The position numbers and the translations under genes are program-made. The notes under the pieces are model-generated. The model worked only from the letters and a program-made list of their open reading frames with translations. It made no database searches and was not told the DNA's origin. Positions 38,074 to 47,176 of a stretch of DNA of 64,000 bases are shown here, in pieces. Origin of the DNA: Pirellulaceae bacterium (lineage in GTDB: Bacteria; Planctomycetota; Planctomycetia; Pirellulales; Pirellulaceae); contig JAHBXS010000001.1 in assembly GCA_019636375.1 (NCBI GenBank), positions 1,426,001 through 1,490,000 on the forward strand. Reading direction: 5' to 3'. Positions within the stretch are counted from its first letter, which is position 1; each line of letters begins with the position of its first letter.

Positions 38074-39288
38074 ATGATCGTGAAGACAATCGCTTTTTTG
38101 ATGTGTTTGTTGGCAGGTTTTGGGGCAACGTCACTATGGCTGCCTAATGCTCAAAAACCTTTTGAAACCGTTTCATTCAATGCGTTCGACGACCTTGACG
38201 CTGCGACAGCAGCCGCTTCAGATTTGATCGAGCAAGCGGCAGTGGCATTGAGTGAGGAACGCTGGAACGATTTTGCTTTTTTAGCAATGACTGGCAACGT
38301 TCGGCTTAAGGTTGAATCGGAATTGTATTCCCCTGTTACGACAGACAATTTGCAGGACCTGCATGTCTTGCAAGCCCGTGCTAAACCGATGATGTTTCAC
38401 GTGATCCGTTCGGCAGCGATGGGTCGGATTGATTTGAACAAGCTCGAAAAGAACTTTGTTGATTGGGTTGTGACGCCGACTGAAAATTTTTCGCCAGCTT
38501 GGGCCGGTGCTGGTTCCGTGACCGCCGAAGCATTTGAAAAGAAATTTTCGACTTCCAAAGCGGCTGCCGCTCAAAACCTGTCGGCTTTGAAGCAACAACT
38601 CAATGTCGATGGTTATGCGGAAGTTGCTGAAAGACTGGCGACAATCGTCTTAATTACCGACTTTCAAGACGAAACAGTCAACGGCGACTATCTCGAAAAA
38701 TTGACCGTAAAAGATTTTACCGGCTGGATTAAGACAGCCGCAAAACTTGAGACGCTGACCATTGATGGCGAGTCGTTCTCGCTGTTTGGAAACTTGGAGA
38801 AAACCCCGAGCTATTCGCATTGGTCAAAAGCAACAGTGGAGCATGTCAAAGACGCACTAGGGAGACGCAAAGTGGCCAATGTCGGAAATCGCAAAGGTGA
38901 ATTCAACAAATTGAATGACTTTGAAAAGTACGTGATCCTTCAAAAGGGGACCGAGCGGGCTTGGACCGGCGAGTACAACGGCAACAAAGCCGCCGGGACT
39001 TATATCTGCCGTCAATGCAATGCGCCGCTGTATCGATCGACCGACAAATTCGAGAGCAACTGCGGTTGGCCGAGTTTCGACGACGAAATTCCAGGGTCTG
39101 TCGAGCGACACCTGGACGCCGACGGCTACCGGGTCGAAATCGTTTGCAAGAACTGCCAAGGCCACTTGGGGCACGTCTTCCAAGGGGAACGCTTCACGGC
39201 AAAGAACACTCGCCATTGCGTCAATTCCGTTTCGATTCGGTTCATTCCCGATGGGAAAGAGCTTCCCGAAAAAATCGTCAAAGAGTAG
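38074..39288 (+). CDS. Exported protein with C-terminal methionine-R-sulfoxide reductase (MsrB) domain
   Basis: 404 residues. A signal peptide or anchor at 1-24 and an uncharacterised helical region (about 35-265) precede an MsrB domain (about 285-400). MsrB reduces methionine-R-sulfoxide in proteins. Zinc cysteines are C312/C315 (CRQC) and C358/C361 (CKNC); the catalytic cysteine is C382 in RHCVNSVSIRF, and NCGWPSF is the family block. The export signal implies protection of envelope proteins, so electrons must come from an extracytoplasmic donor not found here. ATG 38074 or GTG 38080 could start the gene, the latter with GAGG at better spacing. The N-terminal domain is not familiar. Confidence 0.88.
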   Translation: MIVKTIAFLMCLLAGFGATSLWLPNAQKPFETVSFNAFDDLDAATAAASDLIEQAAVALSEERWNDFAFLAMTGNVRLKVESELYSPVTTDNLQDLHVLQARAKPMMFHVIRSAAMGRIDLNKLEKNFVDWVVTPTENFSPAWAGAGSVTAEAFEKKFSTSKAAAAQNLSALKQQLNVDGYAEVAERLATIVLITDFQDETVNGDYLEKLTVKDFTGWIKTAAKLETLTIDGESFSLFGNLEKTPSYSHWSKATVEHVKDALGRRKVANVGNRKGEFNKLNDFEKYVILQKGTERAWTGEYNGNKAAGTYICRQCNAPLYRSTDKFESNCGWPSFDDEIPGSVERHLDADGYRVEIVCKNCQGHLGHVFQGERFTAKNTRHCVNSVSIRFIPDGKELPEKIVKE

Positions 39289-39300
39289 GCGAGTTTTGGA

Positions 39301-40275
39301 TCAAGCCTGTTGGGCAGGTCCCTTATAGATTTTCCTCCCCAACTGGGGATTGTAAGTCGTCCAAGGGCTTTGTGGTGTCACATCGTCCGCAATCAACTGG
39401 CGGAAACTTGCCACTTTCGCGTCTAAATTGTCCAAAAAGTGGAGAATCAGGGCTTCGAAAGTCATCGGCACTTTTGGGCTACCGAATTCTGGCTCGCCGT
39501 GATGGCTGACAATCATGTGATTTAATCGCAGAGCAAGAGATTGCGGAAACGGTTTTCCAGTTCGACTTTCCACCTCAGCGATTTTTTGAGAGAGAATCTG
39601 CACGCCGATGACCAAGTGCCCTAAGAGTTGCCCGGCATCGGTGTAGCCGAGATCGGGTGAGTAGCTCAACTCTTCCAGTTTGCCGATGTCATGCAGAAAA
39701 CCGCCAAGCAGAAGCAAGTCTGAATCAGCCTCTGGATACAAGGGAGCGATAGCTAGAATGGCATTCATCAATGAAGCAACATGCTCCAGCAACCCCCCGG
39801 AATAGGCGTGGTGATTTTTGACTCCCGCTGGCGCTCGCTTCAAACAGTCCATCAAGCGAGCGTCGTTCAAAAACGCTTCCGCCAGATTTCTCAAATCGGA
39901 GTTCTTCATGCCACGAAGTTGCTCTGAGACTTGGCCCAACAAGCGATCGATGTCTTGTGATGACTTCGTTTGAAAGTCTTCTGGGTTGATGGTGGAGGCC
40001 GGGACTGGTTGCACGGACTTCAGAATCAACTGCATGTTATTGTTGTACAGTTGTGCCGTTCCCTTCACATGCACGTAGTTGCCGTTTTCGAAACTCTCGT
40101 AAACGCGCTGGTCGGCGTTCCACAGCATCGCCGTCAACGAACCGGACTTGTCACTACAACGCAGCTGCAGATACAAGTTACCGGTCCGGTTTGGACGCAA
40201 TTGTTTTTCGGAGGCGAGGTAAATTTCTTCGACGGCCTCGCCGTCGGATAGTTTTGTAAGGTATTGGCGAGTCAT
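39301..40275 (-). CDS. YhaM-like 3'-5' exoribonuclease (OB fold plus HD domain)
   Basis: 324 residues. The N-terminal OB-fold (about 10-105: LYLQLRCSDKSGSLTAMLWN, GNYVHVKGTAQLYNNNMQLI) is followed by an HD hydrolase domain (about 150-300) with HHAYSGGLLEHV, GGFLHDIGKLEELSY (the HD pair) and HMIVSHHGEPEFGSP. This architecture and order match YhaM/CBF1-type exonucleases that trim RNA or single-stranded DNA ends. ATG 40275. The gene converges on the MsrB gene with only 12 bases between stops, and it is followed upstream by the phosphofructokinase gene on the same strand 17 bases away, so the two may form an operon. Confidence 0.88.
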   Translation of the reverse strand: MTRQYLTKLSDGEAVEEIYLASEKQLRPNRTGNLYLQLRCSDKSGSLTAMLWNADQRVYESFENGNYVHVKGTAQLYNNNMQLILKSVQPVPASTINPEDFQTKSSQDIDRLLGQVSEQLRGMKNSDLRNLAEAFLNDARLMDCLKRAPAGVKNHHAYSGGLLEHVASLMNAILAIAPLYPEADSDLLLLGGFLHDIGKLEELSYSPDLGYTDAGQLLGHLVIGVQILSQKIAEVESRTGKPFPQSLALRLNHMIVSHHGEPEFGSPKVPMTFEALILHFLDNLDAKVASFRQLIADDVTPQSPWTTYNPQLGRKIYKGPAQQA

Positions 40276-40292
40276 TATTTTCCAAAATTTGG

Positions 40293-41684
40293 TTAGAGAA
40301 AGCGAATGCGTTTTTGCATATCGGTGTTGATCGAATGGTACCGGCGGAGCAGATTCCCCGAATCGAATCGGGATTCGCGGATGTACTCCACATCTTCAGT
40401 TCCGATTGCCTTGGTGAATATCGGCAACAGATAGTTGATTCCAGTCGACGAGATATGTAGTCTTCGCGGATCGTAAAAGGACGGATGAAGCGAGCGGGCG
40501 TGAATTTTCCCCCAGCGATCACGGAAACCGTTGCCGGGGTAGCTTTGCAAGTAAAACCCGGAATCTTCTGACCACTGGAGAACGGAAATCGCGTTGGATT
40601 GCCCGGCAAGAAGCATTTCGACGGCTTGTCCGCCAAGTTGAGCGGCATAAAAACGGTCGAACAAAATCGGGCGTCCGCCACGTTGAGTATGCCCGACCTT
40701 TCTTGTAAAGATCGCGCTCTCGGCCGAGTCGTTGTTACCAAAACTCTTGAAGAACTCGTCGCCCAACGCGTCGATCAGAATCCGCCGCAGCGCTTCGGCG
40801 GCACCACTCAAACGAAGATTACCTGCCGGGTCGGTCGATTTTTGCTCGTCGGCCATGACTTGCCCTTCAGCATCGACAATCCCTTCACCACATACGATGA
40901 CGACATTTTGTTGCAAACGATAGATGTCTTGTACTCGGGAAACAAGCGTCGGAGTATCGACGGGGAATTCCGGCACTAAAATGATATCGGGTTGCCCGTA
41001 GGCGTTCCCCAATGCCAAAAATCCTGAGTGACGCCCCATGACTTCGATAATCGCAATGCGCCGGTGACTCTCGGCGGTCGTGCGAATCCTCCGCACCCCT
41101 TCGACCGCAACATAAACCGCCGTCGCATATCCCGGCGTCGCGTAGTTCACCATTTTGTCCAATTGAAAAAAATCGCCACCCGGCTCGTAAGCCGTCACGA
41201 TTCGATATCGCTCCGCCAAGTCCCCCTTCTCGTCAGTTTCTCGCAGGTATTTATCGGGCTCATTGGGGTAATTGAGTCCAAGGTCGTTGTCGATGGTTTT
41301 GGGAGCGAGCACCGTGGGGATGCGATCACAGAAAGGTTGCAGGCCGTTGAGAGTTCCATCTCCGCCGATACAAATTAAACCTTCGATGTTGAGACGCTTC
41401 AAGCGATCAACCATTTGATCCAACGCCGCTTCATTGTTTTGATCAACATATTTGCGACTTGAGCCCAATAGTGAGCCACCATAGGTTGCATCGAGTTCGG
41501 GAATCGCTTGGAGCAGGGGATTGAGCACCACATGCGGCATTCGCGGGTCGAATAAACTGTCGAAACCGGACATCAGGCCGATGACCTCGACGCCTTGCTG
41601 ACTCGCGCGATTAACCGCCCCGAAAATCGTGGCGTTCAAAGCCGGTGTATCACCGCCTGCTGTCAAAATGCCAATGCGTTTCAT
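40293..41684 (-). CDS. 6-phosphofructokinase
   Basis: 463 residues. Phosphorylates fructose 6-phosphate in glycolysis. ILTAGGDTPALNATI starts the fold; GGDG at 107-110 binds the nucleotide phosphates; PKTIDND at 128-134 has the catalytic Asp; VMGRHSGFLAL and GHTQRGG are further family blocks. The residue after GGD is Gly, as in ATP enzymes, while the residue before TIDND is Lys, as in PPi enzymes. As I recall, that Gly/Lys pair is typical of the ATP-using group III enzymes, so ATP is the more likely donor, though this is inference. The length exceeds that of E. coli PfkA (320), also typical of group III. ATG 41684. Confidence 0.92.
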   Translation of the reverse strand: MKRIGILTAGGDTPALNATIFGAVNRASQQGVEVIGLMSGFDSLFDPRMPHVVLNPLLQAIPELDATYGGSLLGSSRKYVDQNNEAALDQMVDRLKRLNIEGLICIGGDGTLNGLQPFCDRIPTVLAPKTIDNDLGLNYPNEPDKYLRETDEKGDLAERYRIVTAYEPGGDFFQLDKMVNYATPGYATAVYVAVEGVRRIRTTAESHRRIAIIEVMGRHSGFLALGNAYGQPDIILVPEFPVDTPTLVSRVQDIYRLQQNVVIVCGEGIVDAEGQVMADEQKSTDPAGNLRLSGAAEALRRILIDALGDEFFKSFGNNDSAESAIFTRKVGHTQRGGRPILFDRFYAAQLGGQAVEMLLAGQSNAISVLQWSEDSGFYLQSYPGNGFRDRWGKIHARSLHPSFYDPRRLHISSTGINYLLPIFTKAIGTEDVEYIRESRFDSGNLLRRYHSINTDMQKRIRFL

Positions 41685-41794
41685 AAAATCTGTAAATTGT
41701 GAAATAGGTTTACCTTGTCGTTCAAATCCTATCTCACAATGTAGTGGAACAAAGCTAACGTCACAATGTACCGTTTAGAAACGCAGGAACGTCA

Positions 41795-43327
41795 ATGGCC
41801 AGTAAAACTGTAGGCTATTTGGGAATCGATGTGGGAACGCAAGGACTCTCTGTGGTCCTAACCGACGAGGCGATGAACGTGATCGCAACCGGCGACGGGC
41901 ACTATGAAATGGTTCCCGGCTTGGCAGCAGGTTGCTACGAGCAATCGCCGGAAGATTGGGAAAAAGCAACCGCCGCAGCAATGATTGACCTGCGAAGCAA
42001 ACTTGGTGGCGATGACGTGGCCTTTGAAGTCCGAGGTATTGGAATCTCAGGTCAAATGCATGGAGAAGTGCTCACTGATGATGCAGGAAATCCGCTGGCC
42101 CCCGCAAGGCTTTGGTGCGATAGTCGCAACGACGCGGAAGGCGAAGAACTGACGGCAGCATTAGGCGTGAAAATGCCAAAGCGAATCACAGCTGCGCGCT
42201 GGTTGTGGACGACCCGACAACGATCTGAACTTGCCGGTCAAGTTCGTCGCCTGACTACTCCCGGCGGATGGCTGGCGTTTCGCCTGACCGGAGAATGGAA
42301 CTTGGGGGTGGGAGATGCGTCGGGCATGTTTCCGATCGATTCGCAAACGGGAAACTATGATGCTCGATTGCTGGAACAGTTCGAAAAAATTTGCGGAAGC
42401 ACGTACCGGCCGCTTTCACAATTACTTCCCAACGCTCGCCGAGCGGGTGAAGATGCCGGATCGCTGAACGAAATCGGAGCGAAAATTTTGGGACTGCCGA
42501 CAGGAATTCCGGTGGCTCCTGCCGAAGGGGACCAGCCCGCCGCAATGGCCGGCTCATTGATTGGTTCGGCGGGAGTTGTTTCGATGAGTTTCGGGACATC
42601 GGTTTGTGCCAATGCTGTTGGCGATCGCCCGTTTCAAGGTGTTGCCCGCTCGATTGACCACTTCTGCGCCGCTGATGGCAAACCTATCAATATGGTTTGG
42701 TTGCGGAATGGCACGACTTACATGAACGCAGTTGTCGAAATGTTCGGACGGTTTGCGGAGAGTTCAGAGGAATCGCCATTTGCTCGCATCATGCCGTTGG
42801 TCGTATCGGCGCCGGATGATTGTGACGGCGTTCTCGCGTTGCCGTTCATGGATGACGAGCCAGGTTTGGGAGTAGGGCAGGGGGGGAAGGGAATTTTATG
42901 GGGACTCAACGAAAAAAACGCGACGCCCGGGAACATCGTCAAGGCCGCCATTCTCGCCACGATGTTTAATCTGCGAATGGGAAGCCAACCTCTCGACGCA
43001 CAAGGATTTCCTCGTCAAGAAATCGTCTTGTCGGGTGGTTTGACGAAGACTCCAGAACTAGGGCAACTCTTGAGCGATGTTTTCAACACACCGGTGGTGA
43101 TTCTCGAAAGCGGCCAAGAGGGCTCGGCGTGGGGTGCAGCATTACTCGCCAAGTATCGCGCTGTAGTTCGAGACGGACAAACTCTTGAGTGGTCGGAGTT
43201 CCTGTCCCAAAATGCGGCGGGCTCAAGGATAAATTTTGCGCCCGAAGCAGCGAATGTCGCTCGATTGAATTTAGTGTATAGAAGTTACTGCGAAATGTTT
43301 GAGTCGGTGATTCAAGCGACTAAATAG
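41795..43327 (+). CDS. xylB: Xylulokinase
   Basis: 510 residues. FGGY-family kinase that phosphorylates D-xylulose with ATP, feeding the pentose phosphate pathway. LGIDVGTQGLSVVLTD is the N-terminal phosphate-binding loop, ISGQMHGEV the XylB-specific sugar-binding block, LWCDSRNDAEG and DASGMFPID conserved segments, and SGGLTKTPELGQLLSDVFNTPV the C-terminal ATP-site block. The ATG at 41795 has AGGA at good spacing. No xylose isomerase or transporter is adjacent, and phosphofructokinase is divergent on its left, so substrate assignment rests on family blocks alone. Confidence 0.93.
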   Translation: MASKTVGYLGIDVGTQGLSVVLTDEAMNVIATGDGHYEMVPGLAAGCYEQSPEDWEKATAAAMIDLRSKLGGDDVAFEVRGIGISGQMHGEVLTDDAGNPLAPARLWCDSRNDAEGEELTAALGVKMPKRITAARWLWTTRQRSELAGQVRRLTTPGGWLAFRLTGEWNLGVGDASGMFPIDSQTGNYDARLLEQFEKICGSTYRPLSQLLPNARRAGEDAGSLNEIGAKILGLPTGIPVAPAEGDQPAAMAGSLIGSAGVVSMSFGTSVCANAVGDRPFQGVARSIDHFCAADGKPINMVWLRNGTTYMNAVVEMFGRFAESSEESPFARIMPLVVSAPDDCDGVLALPFMDDEPGLGVGQGGKGILWGLNEKNATPGNIVKAAILATMFNLRMGSQPLDAQGFPRQEIVLSGGLTKTPELGQLLSDVFNTPVVILESGQEGSAWGAALLAKYRAVVRDGQTLEWSEFLSQNAAGSRINFAPEAANVARLNLVYRSYCEMFESVIQATK

Positions 43328-43334
43328 GAAAAAA

Positions 43335-43601
43335 CTAAACCTTGGCTGGCTTGGCGGGTGCAATCGGGGTCCACGCTCCGTCGTGAACCGCTTTGGGGTC
43401 TAGCTTACTTTGGCATACTCGTTCGATTTCATTGGCCGAGAATCCCCGGCGAATCATCTCAAGCTTCAAACTCGACTCAGCTCGCTGTTTGCTGACTTTT
43501 TCGATTGTCCTGCAGACGATCGCGAACATGCCGCAAAGGAACGGGCCACCTAAAATACAAATTACTGCCACCAAGGAAACCAAACTGCTAGAAACTGCCA
43601 T
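43335..43601 (-). CDS. Small membrane-anchored protein
   Basis: 88 residues. One hydrophobic segment (about 5-30: LVSLVAVICILGGPFLCGMFAIV), then a charged helix (RAESSLKLEMIRRGFSANEIERVCQ) and a Pro/Lys-rich end. The helix resembles short cytoplasmic regions seen in many small planctomycete membrane proteins; no function is known. ATG 43601 with GGAGAG about eight bases upstream. It ends eight bases from the end of xylB, which converges on it. Confidence 0.7.
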   Translation of the reverse strand: MAVSSSLVSLVAVICILGGPFLCGMFAIVCRTIEKVSKQRAESSLKLEMIRRGFSANEIERVCQSKLDPKAVHDGAWTPIAPAKPAKV

Positions 43602-43873
43602 CACCTAAACTCTCCGATTGGCCTCATTGAATACGCTCCAATTTTAACTGTTCGCAGACAATCATTGAATATTGGAGACTTCGGGCAGATTTTATTCGAA
43701 ATCGTGTGGTGCTTTGAAGAGTCAACGGTTTGACTGTCAAGGAATCGCAAAACGGGAGCTTTTATTGACCTTTTTTCTCTGGTGACCCAAAATTGGCTGG
43801 CCTAGTCGATTCTTGGTAGGCACCATAAAATGAGGTCTTTCATCCGATAATTCTCGTCGCAAATTCGACAATA

Positions 43874-45388
43874 ATGAACAAAAAGACCAAAACTGCGATC
43901 TCGCCAACCCGTGAAGAAAACTACCCCGAATGGTACCAGCAAGTCATCAAGGCCGCTGATTTGGCGGAAATTTCGCCGGTGCGGGGTTGTATGGTCATCA
44001 AGCCGTGGGGCTGGGGACTGTGGGAGAACACGCAACGGGTCCTCGATAAAATGTTTAAGGACACCGGCCACGAAAACGCTTACTTTCCGCTGTTTATTCC
44101 CAAGAGTTTCTTGGAGAAGGAAGCCGAGCACGTCGATGGCTTCGCCAAAGAGTGTGCCGTCGTCACGCACCACCGGCTGGAACAAGGCCCCGATGGAAAA
44201 CTTCATCCAGCAGGCCCACTAGACGAACCCCTCATCGTTCGCCCCACCAGTGAGACCATTATCGGAGCGATGTTCGCCAAATGGATTCAGTCCTATCGCG
44301 ACTTGCCTCTCAAGATCAACCAATGGTGCAACGTGGTGCGATGGGAAATGCGACCACGTATTTTCTTGCGCACCGCTGAGTTTTTATGGCAAGAAGGCCA
44401 CACGGCACACGCCACGGCGGAGGAAGCCTGGGAAGAAACACGGATGATGCTCGATGTGTACGCCGACTTCGCTGAAAACACGATGGCGATCCCGGTCATC
44501 AAAGGGGAAAAATCTGCGGGCGAACGTTTTCCTGGTGCCGATGCAACCTTGACGATTGAAGCGATGATGCAAGACCGCAAGGCACTCCAAGCGGGCACGT
44601 CGCACTTCCTCGGCCAAAACTTTTCTCGCGCTCAGGAAATCAAATTCCAAGACCAAAACAGCACCGAGTGTTTCGCCTACACGACCTCGTGGGGAATGTC
44701 GACCAGGATGATTGGTGCGTTGATCATGGCCCACAGTGATGATGATGGCTTGGTGTTGCCTCCACGAATCGCTCCGAAACAAATTGTGATCATGCCCATC
44801 TTCCGCAACGACGAAGAACGCTCCCAAGTCGTCGCCCATTGCGAACAACTCAAACGTGAACTCGAACAAATCCCATATTACGGGCGAATGCTTGAGGTCT
44901 TACTAGACGCTCGCGACGTTCGCGGTGGCGAAAAGAAATGGATGTATATCAAACGGGGTGTTCCGATACGTGTGGAGATCGGACCACGCGACATCGAAAA
45001 CGATTCCGTTTTCGTCGGGCGTAGAGATCAAGAGAAATCGGCGGGAATGTCGCGAACAGAATTCATCGGACAAATCACATCCATTTTGGACGACATTCAA
45101 AATGGTCTATTCACTCGGGCTTTGGCGTTTCGCGAAGAACACACCCGTGTCATTACCGACCTCGACGAGTTCAAGGCGTACTTCACACCTCGCAACGAAG
45201 AACAACCCGAAATTCACGGCGGCTTCGCGCACTGCCACTTTGTCGATGAGCCTGAAATTCAAAATGTCCTCAAGGACCTTAAAGTCACCCCACGTTGTAT
45301 TCCCCTGGCGGATGAACCGTTTGATGGGGCCTGCATCTTTACGGGGAAAAAGACCGTTACTCGGGCGATCTTTGCCAAATCGTACTAA
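43874..45388 (+). CDS. proS: Prolyl-tRNA synthetase, archaeal/eukaryotic type
   Basis: 504 residues. Charges tRNA-Pro. The class II core has RGCMVIKPWGWGLWE (motif 1 region), VVRWEMRPRIFLRTAEFLWQEGHTAHAT (motif 2) and STRMIGALIMAHSDDDGLVLPP (motif 3). The anticodon-binding domain is at about 290-390, followed by a C-terminal domain that ends in a conserved Tyr (FAKSY), a mark of the archaeal/eukaryotic-type enzyme. The bacterial-type editing insertion is absent. ATG 43874. The DUF4416 gene begins 20 bases after the stop on the same strand. Confidence 0.96.
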   Translation: MNKKTKTAISPTREENYPEWYQQVIKAADLAEISPVRGCMVIKPWGWGLWENTQRVLDKMFKDTGHENAYFPLFIPKSFLEKEAEHVDGFAKECAVVTHHRLEQGPDGKLHPAGPLDEPLIVRPTSETIIGAMFAKWIQSYRDLPLKINQWCNVVRWEMRPRIFLRTAEFLWQEGHTAHATAEEAWEETRMMLDVYADFAENTMAIPVIKGEKSAGERFPGADATLTIEAMMQDRKALQAGTSHFLGQNFSRAQEIKFQDQNSTECFAYTTSWGMSTRMIGALIMAHSDDDGLVLPPRIAPKQIVIMPIFRNDEERSQVVAHCEQLKRELEQIPYYGRMLEVLLDARDVRGGEKKWMYIKRGVPIRVEIGPRDIENDSVFVGRRDQEKSAGMSRTEFIGQITSILDDIQNGLFTRALAFREEHTRVITDLDEFKAYFTPRNEEQPEIHGGFAHCHFVDEPEIQNVLKDLKVTPRCIPLADEPFDGACIFTGKKTVTRAIFAKSY

Positions 45389-45408
45389 CAGGAAGTGTTT
45401 GTTGCACC

Positions 45409-45963
45409 ATGGGCGATACTCGTCCCCATTTCCCGGTCTTGTTCTTCACCGCGATCTTTTCCAAAAATATCGAGGCGATCGAGTGGGGACGTCACGAAAT
45501 GGAACAATTGGCGGGTCCAGTATTGATGGCCAGCCCTTTGTTCGAGTTCTCGGAAACGGGGTTTTATGCGGAGTCGATGGGAACAGGCCTGCGGAAACAA
45601 CTTTTTGTTTTTTCTGAAGACTTTGATCCTGCCATGCTGCCGGACCGAAAGATCAGGTCGAATCAATTGGAGGAAACTTTCCGGGCAAATCATTCGTATC
45701 CAGAATCAAGGCCCCTCAATATTGATCCCGGCTATCTTTCCGAAGCCAAATTTGTGTTGGCGACCACCAAAGACCGCGATCATCGGGTTTATCTTCGGGA
45801 CGGGATTTACGGAGAGGTAACCCTATTTTATTTGCGTTCAGGTTGGCAATTCTCACGTTGGACATATCCGGACTACCGAAGAGCGGATTATTTTGAGTTC
45901 TTGACCGAGTGCCGCAAGCTGCTGCGTCAACGAATTCAAAATGAGTTTCCGACCTTGGATTGA
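45409..45963 (+). CDS. DUF4416 family protein
   Basis: 184 residues, a full-length DUF4416 protein: FFTAIFSKNIEAIEWGRHEMEQL, ESMGTGLRKQLFVFSEDFDP, RPLNIDPGYLSEAKFVLATTKD, YLRDGIYGEVTLFYLRSGW and WTYPDYRRADYFEFL are its conserved blocks. It is cytoplasmic and its biochemical function is not established. ATG 45409 follows the proS stop by 20 bases, so the two may be co-transcribed. Confidence 0.88.
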   Translation: MGDTRPHFPVLFFTAIFSKNIEAIEWGRHEMEQLAGPVLMASPLFEFSETGFYAESMGTGLRKQLFVFSEDFDPAMLPDRKIRSNQLEETFRANHSYPESRPLNIDPGYLSEAKFVLATTKDRDHRVYLRDGIYGEVTLFYLRSGWQFSRWTYPDYRRADYFEFLTECRKLLRQRIQNEFPTLD

Positions 45964-46066
45964 AACTCTGCCTGTGCTTGGTCACAATGGAAGTTCAAAA
46001 CGACCCTCAATGCAACTTTGTTGATATTTGCGAATGACGATTTAAGAATTCAAGACTTCGGAAACC

Positions 46067-46864
46067 ATGAAAATATTTTTGACCATCGTGCTGGGAATCG
46101 GCGTTGGCCTTGGGCTCGCCTATGGGTTTTTTACTGTCCGTTCGGCGGCGATCACTGAATCGTTTCCGATTGACGGTTGGCCGCAAACAGGAAAGACATC
46201 TCCGGCAGAATGTGACCTGTTCGTTTCCAGTTCAGTGTCCGTCAAACTAGGATCGATCTATAGCGGGAAAATCCATCGACACCAGATTTTCATCGACAAT
46301 GTAGGTGACGCCCCAGGTGAGATCTGGGTTGACGAAGTCCCCTCTAGCATTCGCTTACTTAAATTAGCCCCCGGCGAAAAACAAGTAATCCCTCCACTTA
46401 CTCGTTACTTGCTGGACGTGGGAATCGTAGGCGAGTTTGGACGAGGCGGTCTGGATGAAATCATTCAAATCAAATCGAATCAATCAAATTCTCCCCAACT
46501 CGCAGTCGCATTCAACTCAACAATTCACCCCGGTGTAGGCGTCTTACCGAACCGAAACATTTTGTATACATCACATGAATTCGCGGATAAAAAACCTGCT
46601 GAAGTCCACGCGGTGACGTTACTCTCTGACCAACTGTCGATCAAATCCATTCGATTTTCCTCCAATCCAGACTTGTTCACTTACGAAATTCTTGACTTCT
46701 CGGATGAATTCAAAGATGAAATGAAAACCGTTCGTGGTGGAAAAACTATTCGACTCACCCCACAAGGCGATTACCCTGAGACTCGGCAACGAATCACCAT
46801 GTTTATCGAAATTGACGACGCCGAAATTGCCCCGTTGGAAGTGGCGATTCGGTTTGGCGATTAA
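46067..46864 (+). CDS. Membrane-anchored DUF1573-like protein
   Basis: 265 residues. One N-terminal membrane segment (3-24: IFLTIVLGIGVGLGLAYGFF) anchors an extracytoplasmic Ig-like part. HRHQIFIDNVGDAPGEIWV and LLKLAPGEKQVIPPLTR resemble the DUF1573/ASPM-SPD-2-like beta-sandwich of planctomycete exported proteins, and a second similar domain follows. No catalytic residues are apparent. ATG 46067. A structural or binding role in the envelope is the most that can be said. Confidence 0.65.
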   Translation: MKIFLTIVLGIGVGLGLAYGFFTVRSAAITESFPIDGWPQTGKTSPAECDLFVSSSVSVKLGSIYSGKIHRHQIFIDNVGDAPGEIWVDEVPSSIRLLKLAPGEKQVIPPLTRYLLDVGIVGEFGRGGLDEIIQIKSNQSNSPQLAVAFNSTIHPGVGVLPNRNILYTSHEFADKKPAEVHAVTLLSDQLSIKSIRFSSNPDLFTYEILDFSDEFKDEMKTVRGGKTIRLTPQGDYPETRQRITMFIEIDDAEIAPLEVAIRFGD

Positions 46865-47176
46865 TTTGGCATCTACCGAAACGATATTTTTGCCAAGTCG
46901 CAACTAAATGTACTCAACTGTTTTAAGCCCAAATCAGGCTGGATTCTGGAGAATCTGCTATTTGGCCTTTCTGGTGATTTGCCCTACAATCTAGCGATAA
47001 ACGGCGAATTCTAAGGCGGCTTTTACCGGCCATAGAATTGATTCGCAGTGACTTAGCTTTGTGCACAACGATTAGCTAGGACCATTTCCAAACTTGGTGT
47101 CGAAGTACGCCCGTCATTTCGTACACGCCAAGACGATTCGATAATTTCACGTGGACCTTTGACAAGTAAACAGAAC
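46865..47176. other. Intergenic region upstream of the tetraheme cytochrome
   Basis: 312 bases between two plus-strand genes. No conserved frame, strong hairpin or recognisable operator was found. Confidence 0.35.
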
